From Cornus controversa (taxonomy: Eukaryota > Streptophyta > Magnoliopsida > Cornales > Cornaceae), in contig CM048852.1 in assembly GCA_026545225.1 (NCBI GenBank), forward strand, positions 8,542,501 to 8,606,500: DNA of 64,000 nt, read 5' to 3'. The notes beneath the pieces were generated by a model, which did not search any database, was not told the origin of the DNA, and saw nothing but the letters and a program-made list of their open reading frames with translations. This document shows positions 25,080 to 37,800 of the stretch, piece by piece (the first letter of the stretch is position 1; every line of letters begins with the position of its first letter). A program made the position numbers and the translations under genes.

Positions 25080-27149
25080 TATGAGGTCCTGAATTTTTAT
25101 TTATATTTTAATTAAATATTTTATTATTATTATTTTATTTTATTAAAATATTTTATTTTTATTATTTCATTTATATGTTTAGAATATATTTAGATGTTCA
25201 TGTTTCCAATTTCAAGTATTGGTTTGATCCCAAGCATTTTCAAAGTTAAAAAAATAGTTCTACGAAATGGTGGGACGTGAGGAAATGTTTGTCTTTTCCA
25301 AAAAGATTTGGGACGATTTTAGCATTTTTTTTAAAGTGAAGGGTATTTTAGTAATTTCACATTATGGATGGCAACATTGTAAATTCTTTGAATAAGAATA
25401 GCATTGTGGTAATTTTAGAATAAAATGGAGGGTAAAAGAGGCTTTTTACTTGGGAGAGTCTAGAAGCTTCTAGAAGGGATGGGAGATATAGATATATATC
25501 TATAGGTTTTGAACTAAAAAATGTAAAATTTTCTTCCTCTTTCCCCATAAGTTCTACCAGCCTTTTTCTTTTCCTCTCTATCTCTCATTTTGCTCTCTTT
25601 ATTCCTCCATTGAAGGTGCTTGAAGGCTAGGCTTGGTCCAAGGTTGTTAGTGGTGGTTAGTGGTAGTAGTGCTAGAAGCAAGTAAGTGTTTCTTCTAGCA
25701 CTTTTGTCCATTTTTTCTTCTACTTTGCTCTCTTCATCTTCTTTTTCAGTTATTGAAGTTTGAAAATTGAGTATTGTCTATGGTTTGTAGTGTTGGAAGC
25801 TTTGGGACTTGAAAGCTTCTATTTCTTTCCATGATTTCTCCATTAAAGCTTTTGAAGAAAAGTTAGGGCTTCAAATTGAATTTCAAAATTTAATTTGGGG
25901 GTTTCTTCAATCCATCTTGGATTTCAGGTAAGAATGAATTTAACTTCCTATTCAAATGTTTTAAGACTTTAGGAAGTGTTAGGTTGAGATTCTAACATGA
26001 ATTGCAAAATGTGTAATTTAAAGTTTACTTTATTTCAAGAAAAAATGGAACTTTTGTGTTTTAAGCATGCTAAATGTGTTTAGACCTTGGAATATGCCTA
26101 TTAGCATTATTAGGGAGGTTTACCATTGAGACATGTATGTCATTGGATCACTCGTGCTCTTAATTTGAGATTAAAGTACACTATATTGCATGATAACTCT
26201 AGTGTCGTTTAAGAACTAGAAGTTCTAAATTACTTTTATAGTAATTGTGCTAATGATTGTAAATTTGTAGAAGTCTTGGATCATCCATTGATGTGTTGGA
26301 ACTATAAGCTTAACTTTAGTTCAAGAAGAGTATTTTGGGAAAAAGTAGTAACACCTATGCTTTGTTTGCTAATGTGTGTTTAAGCATTCTATATTTTACT
26401 TCATTTATGTATAGGAATGCTAATGGATGAATTGGAGTTCATTTGAACTCATTTGACAACTTGTGGACCACTAGGGTTATTTTGGTCATTCATGTGTACA
26501 TTAGTTGAGAATATATGCTAGGTGGTTATTTAAAGTGCCTAAGTTTTTGTGTACTCCTATTAAACATGTTGAGCATGATAGGTAACACATAAGAGAAATT
26601 ATGAAATTTTGACCATACTTTAATATTTGGAGCTAAGGTTGCACCGTGTAACATGGCTTCTGCATGGAATTAGAATTTTTAAAATGTTTTCAATTATGCT
26701 TAGAATGTACTAGAGTATGATTTAGTGTTAAATTGACATATTTGATTTGAAAGTTCAAGTATGATTGCTAGGTAACAATAAATTCCCTAGATGTAATAAT
26801 TTGGTTATATTAGGAATTAGATTATGCTTTGATACTATATTTATGAAAGCATTGAAATTGAAGGTTTAAAGCCTTATTAAAAATGATTTGAAGGTTTCAA
26901 GCCCTATTGAAAAGAGACATTTACTTCAGTAGAATTTTACTTGAGGAACGAGTCATTGAAAGCTTGGTGCACATAGATGCAGAACCAAAGTTATGAGGAT
27001 AATTATTATGGACATTGTTATTACATTGTCCATATTGATCATTTTTTTCAAACTGTTCAAATCATGTGTGAGTTGTGATTTTTGAGAAGTTTTAAATAGT
27101 CGGAATTAAAAATAGAGCACTACAAGAAAAAAGACTTTCTACGGCGGGC

Positions 27150-27735
27150 AAAAAGGGCTTTTACCACGGGCACAGCCCGCCGTGGTATCGGGTGTCGTAG
27201 TTGTCCATAGACTTTCTACCACAGGCTTCGCCCGTGGTAGAAAGCATACTTTTAACCACGGGCTCTGCCCGTGGTAGAAAGTTTTTTCTACCACTGGCGC
27301 TACCCGTAGTAGAAAGTATTCTTTCCACCACGGGCTAAGCCCGTGGTAGAAAAATAACTTTTAACCACGGGCTCAAGCCCGTGGTAGAAACTTATTTTTC
27401 TACCACGGGCTTTACCCGTAGTAGAAATTATTCTTTCTACCACGGGCTTGAGCCCGTGGTTAAAAGTTATTTTTATACCACGGGCTTCGCCCGTGGTAGA
27501 AAGAATAATTTCTACTACGGGTAAAGCCTGCGGTAGAATAATTATTTTTAACCACGGGCGAAGCGCCGTGGTAAAAAACATACTTTCCACCACGGGCTCA
27601 ACCAGTGGTAGAATAATAACTTTTAACCACGGGCTGAGCCCGTGGTAGAAAGTATTTATTCTACCACGAGCTGAGCCCGTGGTGGAAAGTATTTATTCTA
27701 CCACGGGCTTAGCCCGTGGTGGAAAGTTTAATAAT
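27150..27735. repeat. CACTA 3' subterminal palindrome array
   Basis: About sixteen copies of a roughly 30-bp unit built on TACCACGGGCT and its complement AGCCCGTGGTA, spaced by AAAGTAT-like tracts. Such subterminal repeats are known transposase-binding regions in En/Spm elements. Open frames across this array are artefacts of the repeat. Confidence 0.9.
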
Positions 27736-27894
27736 TTTTTAAAAAAAATTATTTGCTTGTACAACAGAATTTACAAAACCACCTGTAGAACAAAAATCAT
27801 CCATCTTACCGCAACTGCAATGAAATTACAAAATTAAAAGAAACAACCATAACGTTTTGACAATTTAAACAAGCAAGTTTTGCGCAGTTATTGC

Positions 27895-28180
27895 ATTAAG
27901 AATATAATGCTCTTTTCTAAGGTAGGTTTCTACTCAGTTTCAATGAGCAAAAATAACTATTTTTTGGGGTAGGTTTTTAGTCTTTTCTGGGTAGGTGTTT
28001 GCTTAGTTTCATTGAGCAGAAATTGGTCTTTTCTGGGGTAGCTTTCTGCTGCAGAAACTAGTCTTTTCTGGTTGAGGTTTTTGCTAGCAAAAAATGCTAT
28101 TCTCTAAGGCGGTTTTGGACAAGTTTCTTCTCAGTTTAATGAGCAGAAAGTAGTCTTTTCTTGGTTGGTTTCTACTCTTT
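27895..28180. repeat. Imperfect tandem repeats (~60-70 bp) in CACTA 3' part
   Basis: About four to five degenerate units contain 'tttctactcagttt', 'atgagcagaaa' and 'tagtcttttctgg'. They lie between the subterminal array and the second gene, in the place where its later exons would be expected. Confidence 0.7.
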
Positions 28181-28214
28181 TTATCCATTACTTAGTAAAA
28201 AGAAAGAAATATAC

Positions 28215-28752
28215 CTTTACAGCCTCCCATATGTCTTTAAGCATATTTTCTGGCACTTTGTCCCATTTTTCAATAGTTACAGGCACCATCTCACGTGCTA
28301 ATATTGGAATAGATGAATTGTATTTCTTCCTATTGTCGCCAATTGCCCGCCCCACGTCATCAATATCCACATGAGGCCTCTTGTCTTCTAACGGAACAAT
28401 ACCCTTCAATTTAGACTTTCCCCTACCCCTTTTTTTAGTACCACTTGTTGATTGGTCCTCACGAGTAGAGACTTGAGAGGTAGGTGTACGAGGAGAGTTT
28501 GAATCCCCATCAGAAATGCGTACGGCTGAAGGTGTACGCACTATTGCAGCCTCAATTGCTCGACGCTCCCGTTCTAGTCTTTTCCCAGCCCGTTTGGAAG
28601 ACTTCATTAATTTCAAGTACATGCAAATTAATATAAGAATATATAACATTAAAATCACACTAAAAAATTGGTGGCACTTAGATGAAAACATTAAGGAAGG
28701 AATAATAACAATAACTAAATCTATTAATGCTTACCTCAGCAGGTCCAGACAT
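28215..28752 (-). pseudogene. CACTA second gene (plant Ptta/En/Spm transposase-like), 3'-truncated
   Basis: Exon 1 (28752-28735) encodes MSGPAE. A GT...AG intron follows, and exon 2 (28601-28215) encodes about 129 residues. It has a basic start ('SSKRAGKRLERERRA'), a Ser/Thr/Pro-rich middle, 'KKRGRGKSKLKG' and 'VPVTIEKWDKVPENMLKDI'. The last motif resembles the start of the plant transposase (Ptta/En/Spm, PF03004) domain, in which the protein normally continues for several hundred residues. After the donor at 28214 no further exon is visible before the repeat arrays. The gene is likely truncated by internal deletion. Confidence 0.6.
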
Positions 28753-29023
28753 AATGAAATAAATGTAAGAACTTGATTTGTGTACAAGCTCAAAAACCTG
28801 CAATATATATGAAGTTGGCAAAAAATATCAAGCACATTCATATGAGAGCTAAGTAATACTAGGAGGCAAGTCAACCATCATCTCACTATGAAAGTAAAAG
28901 CAATAATAAAGAATGAAACAATCTCCGGCAATCAAAACCATATTTTATTAATGGATAAGCCAGATTACAACAAATTAAGGGCCATAAAACCAAAAATAAA
29001 ACCGATCATTACAATCCAAAATT

Positions 29024-32000
29024 CTAAACTATTATGCCCTCACAATCATCTCGTACATATGGATGTTCATCGTCATAAACATTTGAGTCAAGTCTTGATA
29101 TATCTAAAGGAGCATAAGGCACATTAAGATTCTCTTCAAAAGTCCCCACATCGTGATAGCCTCTAGGTGGCGCTTTAAGTACAACATACCAACTTGAGGT
29201 TTCAGTATCCCTAGAATAAAACACTTGCTTAGCCTGTGACGCAAGGATAAATGAATCTCTTGAAAATTGACTTTGACCTTCGTGAAGGTTCACCAATGTA
29301 AATCCATCCTCAACTTTGATGCCATTTCTAATGTTAGCCCAATCACAGTGAAATAACGGCACTTCAAATGTGTAGTAGTTTAGCAAAATTATATCTTTCA
29401 AAACGCCATAATAAGATATTTTCTGAACGACTTGATTTGTGTCTCTTACACTGGATTGGCATATAGTTTCAGCTTCAATGGAAACACCATTGTTTTGCGT
29501 GCTTCTCTCGATATCCTTGGTGTGAAATCTTTGACCATTCACAACATAACCACAATAAGAAGTTACTTCTGCCCTAGGCCCACGTGCAAGAAACCTTAAC
29601 CTACTTGATACGTCGCAACTTGCAAAAATCTCTGTTTTGAACCAGGAACTGAAGGTCTCCATATGTGTCTTTTGTAGGGCATTTTCATTCCTTGCTAATC
29701 AATTGTCAATATTCTTGAGTTCGTCCAAATGCTTTCTAACATATAAAACAGTATTGTTATGCATGGTTTTAATTAATTATTACAAATAAACCAAAATATT
29801 AGTAACACCTTACTCTATGTATGGTGTGACCTCGTCATTGTTGAATAATACATAACGGTGAGCAATGGCTAACATGTTAGCAGGAATGGTTTTTAAAATT
29901 CTCTTATTTATATGGCGTCCTCCTTCTATGCTTTCACCTTCAATAGCTTCGTTTCGAGAAGGACGAACACCTATTTCAGCTGCTTTCTCAATGTGCTCAC
30001 TACAAAACTGAATGCACTCTTTGACCAAATAGTTTTCTGCTATACACCCTTCCGGCCTTGATCGATTCCTAATATATCCTTTATAAACTTTCATCATCCT
30101 GAGAATGACGAGATAATATTATATATATAAATTAAATCATATTTTCAATACATATAATAAAAGAAAAAATATAAATTAATTACCTTTCAAATGGGTACAT
30201 CCAACGAAATTGTACTGGTCCACATAAACGAGCTTCTCGTGCAATATGAATGGTAACGTGTACCATAATATCGAAGAAAGACGGTGGAAAAAACCGTTCA
30301 AACATGCATAAAGTTTTGACAATTTCCTTTTCAAGTTTTTCCAATTGGTTCCTATCAATCACCCTTTCGCATATTTCATTGAAATACGCGCATAAGCAAA
30401 ATATAGCATTTCTCGAACCCTTTGGTAGTAGTCCACGTAAAGCTACAGGAAGCAATTGTTGCATAAGAACATGACAATCATGGGATTTTAGGCCACTAAT
30501 CTTACATTCATCCAATGACACTCGTTGTCCAATATTCGAACTATAACCATCAGGTAACTTCAATTGTTTTAACCTTTTACAAAATCGACCCTTCTCTTGC
30601 TTAGATAATGTATGGGGTACTGGTGGCAAATAATGTTTTTTTCCCCTCTCCTTTGGGTGCAATTCAGCCCTGATTCCCATCGACTCCAAATCCATATGAG
30701 ACTTGAGTCCGTCCTTTGATTTTCCCTTCATATTCAATAAAGTGCCGACAATGCTCTCACAAACATTTTTTTCAATGTGCATTACATCCAAATTGTGACG
30801 AAGAAGTAATGTCTAACATAACAAACAGAAAGATTATGTATTAGTGAGTGTGAACTACTCAAAGAAATAATAAAAGTCAAAGAAGAAAAAAGGCATGACA
30901 ATTAATTCAAATTGTGTACCTCCCAGTATGGTAACTCAAAAAATATAGATTTTTTCTTCCATGGCCAGAAGGGATCATCTTCTAATTCTTGTTCAGAATT
31001 CTTGCGCTTTTTGGGAGGTTTTTACTGGGAATTCTTGGAGTTTTTACTTTTTCCCCAATTATTTTCAAAAGTCTCAACACGACGAAAAATTTCTGAACCA
31101 GATAATACTCTAGGTGGATCCCCCAGTTCTTCTTTTCCATCAAACCAGGTTTTCTTCTTTCTATATGGGTGATTGTGTGGAAGAAATCTCCGACTACCCC
31201 TAAACACAGTTTTCATACTACATGGCAAATATTCTGAATTTGTGTCTTTAGCACACACTAGACAACCACACTTACCCTTTGTTGCCTGACCAGACAAATT
31301 AGAATAGGCCGGTAAATCACTAACTGTCCACATCAAAATCGCCTTCAAATTAAACATGGATTTAGTGAATGAGTCATAGAGTTGAACACCTTTTTCCCAC
31401 AACTCCTTCAAATCCTCCACCAATGGCTCTAAAAACACATCAATGTCATTCCCTGGTTGCTTTGGTCCGGAGATCAACAACGTCAACATCATATTCTCTT
31501 TAGACATGCAAAGCAAAGGGTCAAAATTATAAATAACTAAAATCACCGGCCAACAACTATGTTTAGTGCTAAGGTCACCGAATGGATTAACCCCATCAGC
31601 CGCAAGGCCAAGCCTTAAATTTTGAGGATCTGATGCAAAAGATGGCCACTTTTTATTTGTCATATCCCATGAAAGTGAATCAACTGGATGGCGCATCTTC
31701 TTATCTCGACTTTTATTAGTCGAATGCCACAATACTTGTTTGGCCTTTTCGATTGATCAAAATAATCGCCTAAATCTTGGTACTATTGGAAAGTACCATA
31801 ACACCTTTGCTGGAACGCCTTCTCGAACCTTCTTAGATTGTGCGTTCACTTTCCATCGTGAAGCACCACATTTTGGGCATGTACTCATATCCTCATTTTC
31901 TTTTCTAAACAAACAACAATCATTGATGCACGCATCTATTTTTTCATATCCCAAATCAAATGTCTTTAATAACTTCTTTGTTGCAAGAATCCCCTTAGGA

Positions 32001-32638
32001 AGTTTGTTATTTGGCGGAAGCATATCGCGAATAATGTTAAGAAGCTCATCAAATCCAGTGTCAGATAAATTATGAGCAGCTTTGTGGTTATATAAAGCAA
32101 CCGTTGCTGACATAATTGTATATTTCATGCAATCAGGATATAAAGGAGATTCAGCGTATTCCAAAGCTTTCCTGAACTTAGCCTCTTTACTTCCATCAGT
32201 AGACTCTGTAGTACCGTCGTCTTCACCATCAAAATAAGCATCTCTAAACATCTCATACATTTCATACATTTCCACAGGGTCATCATCACCTTCATTTTCT
32301 ACATGTACACTCTTCTTCTCTCCATGAAAGACCCACACGATATAGTTTAAATCCATTCCATTTATCACTATGTGCTCATACACTGTACTGAAGCATTGAT
32401 ATTCTGAATTTAAACAATGTCTACAAGGGCATAAAATGGTATCCCGATTCCCTACATTACCTTGAGCCCAATCAACAAATCTTCGTGCTCCATTTATATA
32501 CTCGTTAGAAGCTCTACAGTTAAAAACTCAAATATTTTAATAATGACAAAAATGACAGGTACAATCGCTAAACTTTTATGGGTAAGGTTATTGAGGTTAT
32601 AATAACCTGCTATCAAGGTGCATCCAGCTTTTATCCAT
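29024..32638 (-). pseudogene. CACTA TNP2-type transposase (five exons, three premature stops)
   Basis: Exons read on the minus strand: 32638-32607 (MDKSWMHLDS), 32513-30920, 30812-30184, 30098-29814 and 29735-29024, all with GT...AG introns that keep the frame. Domains in order: transposase-associated domain ('CPCRHCLN', PF13963), TNP2 core ('CPKCGASRWK', 'RLGLAADGVNPFG', 'LDVMHIEKNVCES'), DUF4218 ('GLKSHDCHVLMQQLLP') and DUF4216 ('FHCDWANIRNG'). Three in-frame stops break it: TGA 31757-31759 and TGA 29699-29701, both where Arg CGA is plausible, and TAA 31022-31024 where Gln is plausible. It once encoded the cut-and-paste transposase of this element. Confidence 0.9.
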
Positions 32639-34340
32639 AGCTTCTTGCGCTGATTTGTTCAATAATAAGTGACTACTTCTAGTAGAAGTGATCGATAACC
32701 TAAACCAAGTTCATCATAAGTAAAAAAATCACATTATTTAATTAAATATATACCAAATTTTGTGTGTGGGTGTGTTCATTCAAGCAGAAGAATGGTAGAA
32801 TTAATGGAAAGAAACTTGTGTTTTTATCTTATTTCGTTGGCTTTGTTGGGAGTTCAAATGACTACAAAGGCGGAAGAGAGGCTAATAAGTTCATCCTAGT
32901 TGGAAATGTTTGTGGTTGATCTTCTAGATATGCCCAAACTCAAAGGTTTCAGTGTTGTCAATGGTCTTGGAGTGGCAAATAACTAGGAACAGCAATAATA
33001 TAAAACAAAAGGAATTAGGATGACTGAGATTTGGTATCTCAATGCAGTGCATCAAATAGAGCAGATACCCATTACTAGCAAAGAGAGGTGAAACATCAAT
33101 AGAAAAAAAGATTGAACTTTCTTATGCAAACTATTTAAATTTCAATCATCCACCATAACATTCAAATTTCCTCTAAATGTTATGGAAACTATTTTTTTAA
33201 ATGTGTTTTGTCATGTGCAGGTTGGCCTAGTCAAAGAGTTCTTGAATATAGTATTTTGAAATTTGATAATAGAAAACTGAAGGGGAAAATGCTATAAATC
33301 TTGTTGGTCTTTCTGGTTCTATTTCTTGATTTTACCAAATAATTAAGAATTTCACAAATTATTCAAAAATATTTTCAAGATGATCAGGTAGTGGCAAATT
33401 ATTGTGCAAAAATATTCTGCAAAATTTGTCATATATCTACCTCAAAATCATCTGAAACTAATACTTGTTGTACATAATTTCTAACAAACAACATGTTCTA
33501 CATGAGGAGGAAGGAAAGCTCAAAGACACTCTTGAGTATCAACAGAAGTAGCTTGCCACCAAAATGAGAATCCAGCTGCAGGTGTGTGAGCATTAACTTT
33601 TGTTTAGTTTTAGATATTATGATTTAACAAATTAATTACAAAAAAAAAAAAAACCAGAAAAGTCTACAGTGTACTGTCAGTAGCCCAACCTGCAAATTTG
33701 TTTGAATTTTTAAGTTCATTTCATATTTGAAATAAGTCAAGTCCTGAGTGTGTGTGTGTGTATATATATATATAAATGTATGGCATGTATCAAATTTATT
33801 GCTGCCTGACTTTGGCTTCTCTCTCTCTCTACCCTGTTATATTGGGATTTTCTATTTTGTTGTTTAATTTACTTTCTTCAAAACTAGCTTCTTGTACTTC
33901 TTTATTCTAAAACAAGGTCTACTTCTAAGTTCATGAACAAATTAAGATCTGTTGGACTTTGATATTCATTCATACATTCAGTTATGAAGCCATTCAGTAG
34001 CTCAGGTTCTTTGGGTGATTTGATCTGTCCACCTTAAGCTAAATTGAAATTTTATCACAAAATTAAGAAAACCCTTTTTCTCAATGATGTTTCATTTCTC
34101 ATTTAGTTATACTTTCTCTGTTTGGTTGCTTAGAAAACAGAGGAAATTATAGAAGGAAAAAAAAATTACATATTTTTTTATCAATCAGCTGGGAAAAAAG
34201 GTTTCTTTTTCTCAGTGAAAATTGTTCAAATTGTTTTAGCACTACTCTGATATTCAACTTATGTTTTCTTTCTAGTAATTGTGAAAATCTTATTATGAGA
34301 AAAAAAGAGAGGTTAAAACTCTCTGTTTATTTCTCAATGC
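32639..34340. other. CACTA interior, acquired or intronic sequence
   Basis: There is no complete gene. On the plus strand, 33495-33582 looks like an exon ('HEEEGKLKDTLEYQQK', one stop, then a possible GT donor at 33583), of unknown origin. A GT/TA microsatellite lies at about 33749-33774. The rest is AT-rich sequence in which I recognise nothing. Confidence 0.4.
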
Positions 34341-34341
34341 A

Positions 34342-34512
34342 GAGAAGGATCATAAGAACAATGTGGTTTATAGTAGGGAATTCCAGGCAATGTTGGATGG
34401 TTTAGATGAAGAAGATTACTTGGAAGAAAAAATTATTCAGAAGAAAAGGCAATTGAGTTCTAATCAAGTGAAGGCATTGGAGAGGATTTTCGAGGTTGAT
34501 AAAATAATTGTA
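34342..34512 (+). pseudogene. Captured HD-Zip I transcription-factor exon fragment
   Basis: A splice-acceptor-like tract (...CTCAATGCAG) precedes a frame reading 'VVYSREFQAMLDGLDEED', 'YLEEKIIQKKRQLSSNQV' and 'KALERIFEVD'. This is the conserved N-terminal stretch and homeodomain start of HD-Zip class I proteins (ATHB5/6/16-like: REFQAMLDGLDEE, KKRRLS.DQVKALEK.FEV). The frame loses similarity at 34500, in homeodomain helix 1, so DNA binding is impossible. It lies inside the CACTA element, antisense to the transposase, which marks host gene capture. The exact donor gene cannot be named. Confidence 0.8.
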
Positions 34513-34737
34513 GTGTTAATGTTTTTCATATATTTCATGTTTTTGTGAGTATATATATTGTATTTCAAATTATGCTTTTGTTAGCTGTTAAACGTAAGGT
34601 CCTATTGTTAGCTGTTAAAATGATACTAGTTATGTTAAATGAAACAAGCACATGGTAATGGGCAAGTTATAGATCCACAAGTACTTGTTCACCCTCATGG
34701 CCTCACCTTTTAATTTGTTTGATTATTATTTTCAGTG

Positions 34738-34855
34738 AAGGAACAACTGAACGAAGAGATTCAAGGGAGTATACATGTTGAGACTCGTGAAGAGGTGGTG
34801 AACAAAGTAAAGGAACGACTTAACAAAGAGATTCAAAATTATTACAACTACTAAT
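34738..34855 (+). other. Exon-like fragment of unknown origin in the CACTA element
   Basis: After a TTTTCAG acceptor-like site the frame reads 'VKEQLNEEIQGSIHVETR' and 'EEVVNKVKERLNKEIQ', two related VKE(Q/R)LN(E/K)EIQ repeats. It ends where the tandem duplication begins. I do not recognise a family. It could be a second captured exon or chance. Confidence 0.35.
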
Positions 34856-37800
34856 ATTATTACAACTACTAAGTGTGAGGTTGTAGGTTTGAGTCATTAA
34901 CAACTACTTTGTGTGAAGTAATGTCAAAGGTTGGGTCCATCTTCAATCTTAGCCGCCCAGCATCTTGCATAGGTGGGATATATACTAGGTAATGGTAATG
35001 AACTTGTCTCTCTGAAGAAAATTTGAAAAAAGAAAACAAGGAAAAAAAAAGGAAGATTGGAAGCCCTGGAGCAAGATCCACAAATAAACCCTATAGATTA
35101 CATTAAGCCATCTATCTACCAAATGAATGCAAGATAATTAATCCTCTTCTTTTCTTATCGAAAGTAATCAATTTCAAGCAGTTGAAAGTATGATAACAAT
35201 TGTTGTATCCACAAAGCAACATAGCTCATATCTTAACAGCTTTTATTAAGAACTTCAATAGATAGACTTCTATAGCGTCTTTTCTTGGAAAGAACCTAAG
35301 AACAAGAGTTGTGGTAATCAGCAACAATATTCAGGAAACATGTAAAATGAGAATAAAGAAACTAAAATAAAGGGACGAGCTGGTAGATGTGAAATAACAG
35401 AAAAGACCTTCATGCACAGAGGAAAATACCACTTTACCTCTATTATTTAAATTTTTTTGCCTATTACCATTTTCTTTGTACAAATCAGTAATTAAGAAAA
35501 CCAATATCTTCTGTTTCCCCAAGAGCATGGATGTTATAAGATAAAATTAAGGCTGCAAGCAAGTTGAGCTAAGACAAGTAATGGGCTGTTCTCTGTTTTC
35601 TCATCATAGTGGGCGAATTGTAATGCTGAAGCTTGAATCACTAGAAATTTGGATTAATCTCAAGTGAAGTTCAGCTGCATGTGTTCAACAACCCTGTCGA
35701 AATTGGAATTGCAATGCATTCCTAAAGTTTTGAGTCCCAATTGTAGGATGAGTGTAGTGTAGCAAACACTCTACTACCAAAATGATATGCACAGCATTAT
35801 GTAAAACTAATTATAGTGCTGCACAGGATGAACATTTTTGGTGGCCTTAGGGAATTAGTGCAGTTTTGAAGGTTTTAAGTAGCTAAAAATTCATGGAAAC
35901 GGCTGCTGGAATTTCTACACAGCAGCAATATAAGGGGTGTGGTCATTACTTGTTAGAGAAAAGGTTCATAAGGTAGGGAAATGGTTGAGGTTGCCATCGG
36001 ATATATAGAAAATCAAATAGTTCTATAGCTGTTCAAGGGGCTGCAGTAAGTACATTGGGTTTTATGTTTCTACTGCGGTTGAGACTTTGATTAGGAATGA
36101 TTGGGCTTATTATAGTAGAATTTTCTAAGACTAAAAGGGTGGTTTCAAGGGCTAATTGTGTGGCTTAGAAAAAGAAAAGGAAACAAAGGAAGAGGAACAA
36201 AAGGTAGAAGAATCAAAGGCTTCAAAGACTGAGAAGTTCCATGTAGTATTTATAAAAGACACAACAATATAACTTGACCAAAATATGACTCTTGTAGCCT
36301 TTTAGATTTTTTTTCCAGTAATTATTTAAATTATTAGAAGACTCTTGACTCAGAAGACATAACATAACAAAAAGATTGACTCACAAGTCACAACAACCTC
36401 AAATTTGATTCTAATAGTTCCCAGGTGGGTCCTGTCTTGAAATTGAAGTGATTTTCACAATTTTTTCATATTTTAGATTGCCTTTCGTGATCTTTGTATG
36501 GACTGCATCAGCATCATATCAGCCTATAATCTATCACACAAGTTCCAAATATACATTCATCTACTAATATTATTACAACTACTAAGTGTGAGGTTGTAGG
36601 TTTGAGTCATTAACAACTACTTTGTGTGAAGTAATGTCAAAGGTTGGGTCCATCTTCAATCTTAGCCACCCAGCATCTTGCATAGGTGGGATATATACTA
36701 GGTAATGGTAATGCACTTGTCTCTCTGAAGAAAATTTGAAAAAAAGAAAACTAGAAAAAAAAAGGAAGATTGGAAACTCTGGAGCAAGATCCATGAATAA
36801 ACCCTATAGATTACATTAAGCTATCTATCTACCAAATGAATGCAGAATAATTAATCCTCTTATTTTCTTATCGAAAGTAATCAATTTCAAGCAGTTGAAA
36901 GTATGATAACAATTGTTGTATCCACAAAGCAACATAACTCATACCTTAAGAGCTTTTATTAAGAACTCCAATAGATAGACTTCTATAGCGCCGTTTCTTG
37001 GAAAGAACCTAAGAACAAGAGTTGTGGTAATCAGCAACAATATTCAGGAAACATGTAAAATGAGAATAAAGAAACTAAAAAAAAGGGACGAGCTGGTAGA
37101 TGTGAGATAACAGAAAAGACCTTCTTGCACATAGGAAGATACCACTTTACCTCTATTATTTAAATTTTTTTGCCTTTTACCATTTTCTTTGTACAAATCA
37201 GTAATTAAGAAAACTAATATCTTTTGTTTCCCTAAGAGCATGGAAGTTATGAGATAAAATTAAGGTTGCAGGCAAGTTGAGCTAAGACAAGTAATGGGCT
37301 GTTCTCTGTTTTCTCATCATAGTGGGCGAATTGTAATGCTGAAGCTTGAATCACTAGAAATTTGGATTAATTTCAAGTGAAGTTCAGCTGCATGTGTTCA
37401 ACAACCCTGTCGAAATTGGAATTGCAATGCATTCCTAAAGTTTTGAGTCCCAATTGTAGGATGAGTGTAGTGTAACAAACACTCTGCTACGAAAATGATA
37501 TGCACAGCATTATGTAAAACTAATTATAGTGCTGGACAGGGATGAACATTTTTGGTGGCCTTAGGGAATTAGTGCAGTTTTGAAGGTTTTAAGTAGCTAA
37601 AAATTCATGGAAACAGCTGCTGGAATTTCTACACAGCAGCAATATAAGGGGTGTGGTCATTACTTGTTAGAGAAAAGGTTCATAAGGTAGGGAAATGGTT
37701 GAGGTTGCCATCGGATATATAGAAAATCAAATAGTTCTATAGCTGTTCAAGGGGCTGCAGTAAGTACATTGGGTTTTATGTTTCTACTGCGGTTGAGACT

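Noticed and set aside
27300-27648. Open frames of 66-97 codons on both strands
   Set aside because: They run across the CACTA subterminal palindrome array. The protein repeats only reflect the DNA repeat.
28188-28691. 167-codon frame taken as one uninterrupted protein
   Set aside because: The first ~30 residues are hydrophobic intron translation. A GT...AG intron joins MSGPAE to the basic domain instead.
34860-35020. SINE at the start of each 1.7-kb duplicate
   Set aside because: A B-box-like and a tail-like motif are present, but there is no A box at the right distance, no A/T tail and no target duplication.
34869-37241. Paired small frames (70 and 65 codons), nearly identical in two places
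   Set aside because: The similarity comes from the 1.7-kb tandem DNA duplication. There is no domain, and one frame is a low-complexity, Phe/Ser-rich stretch.
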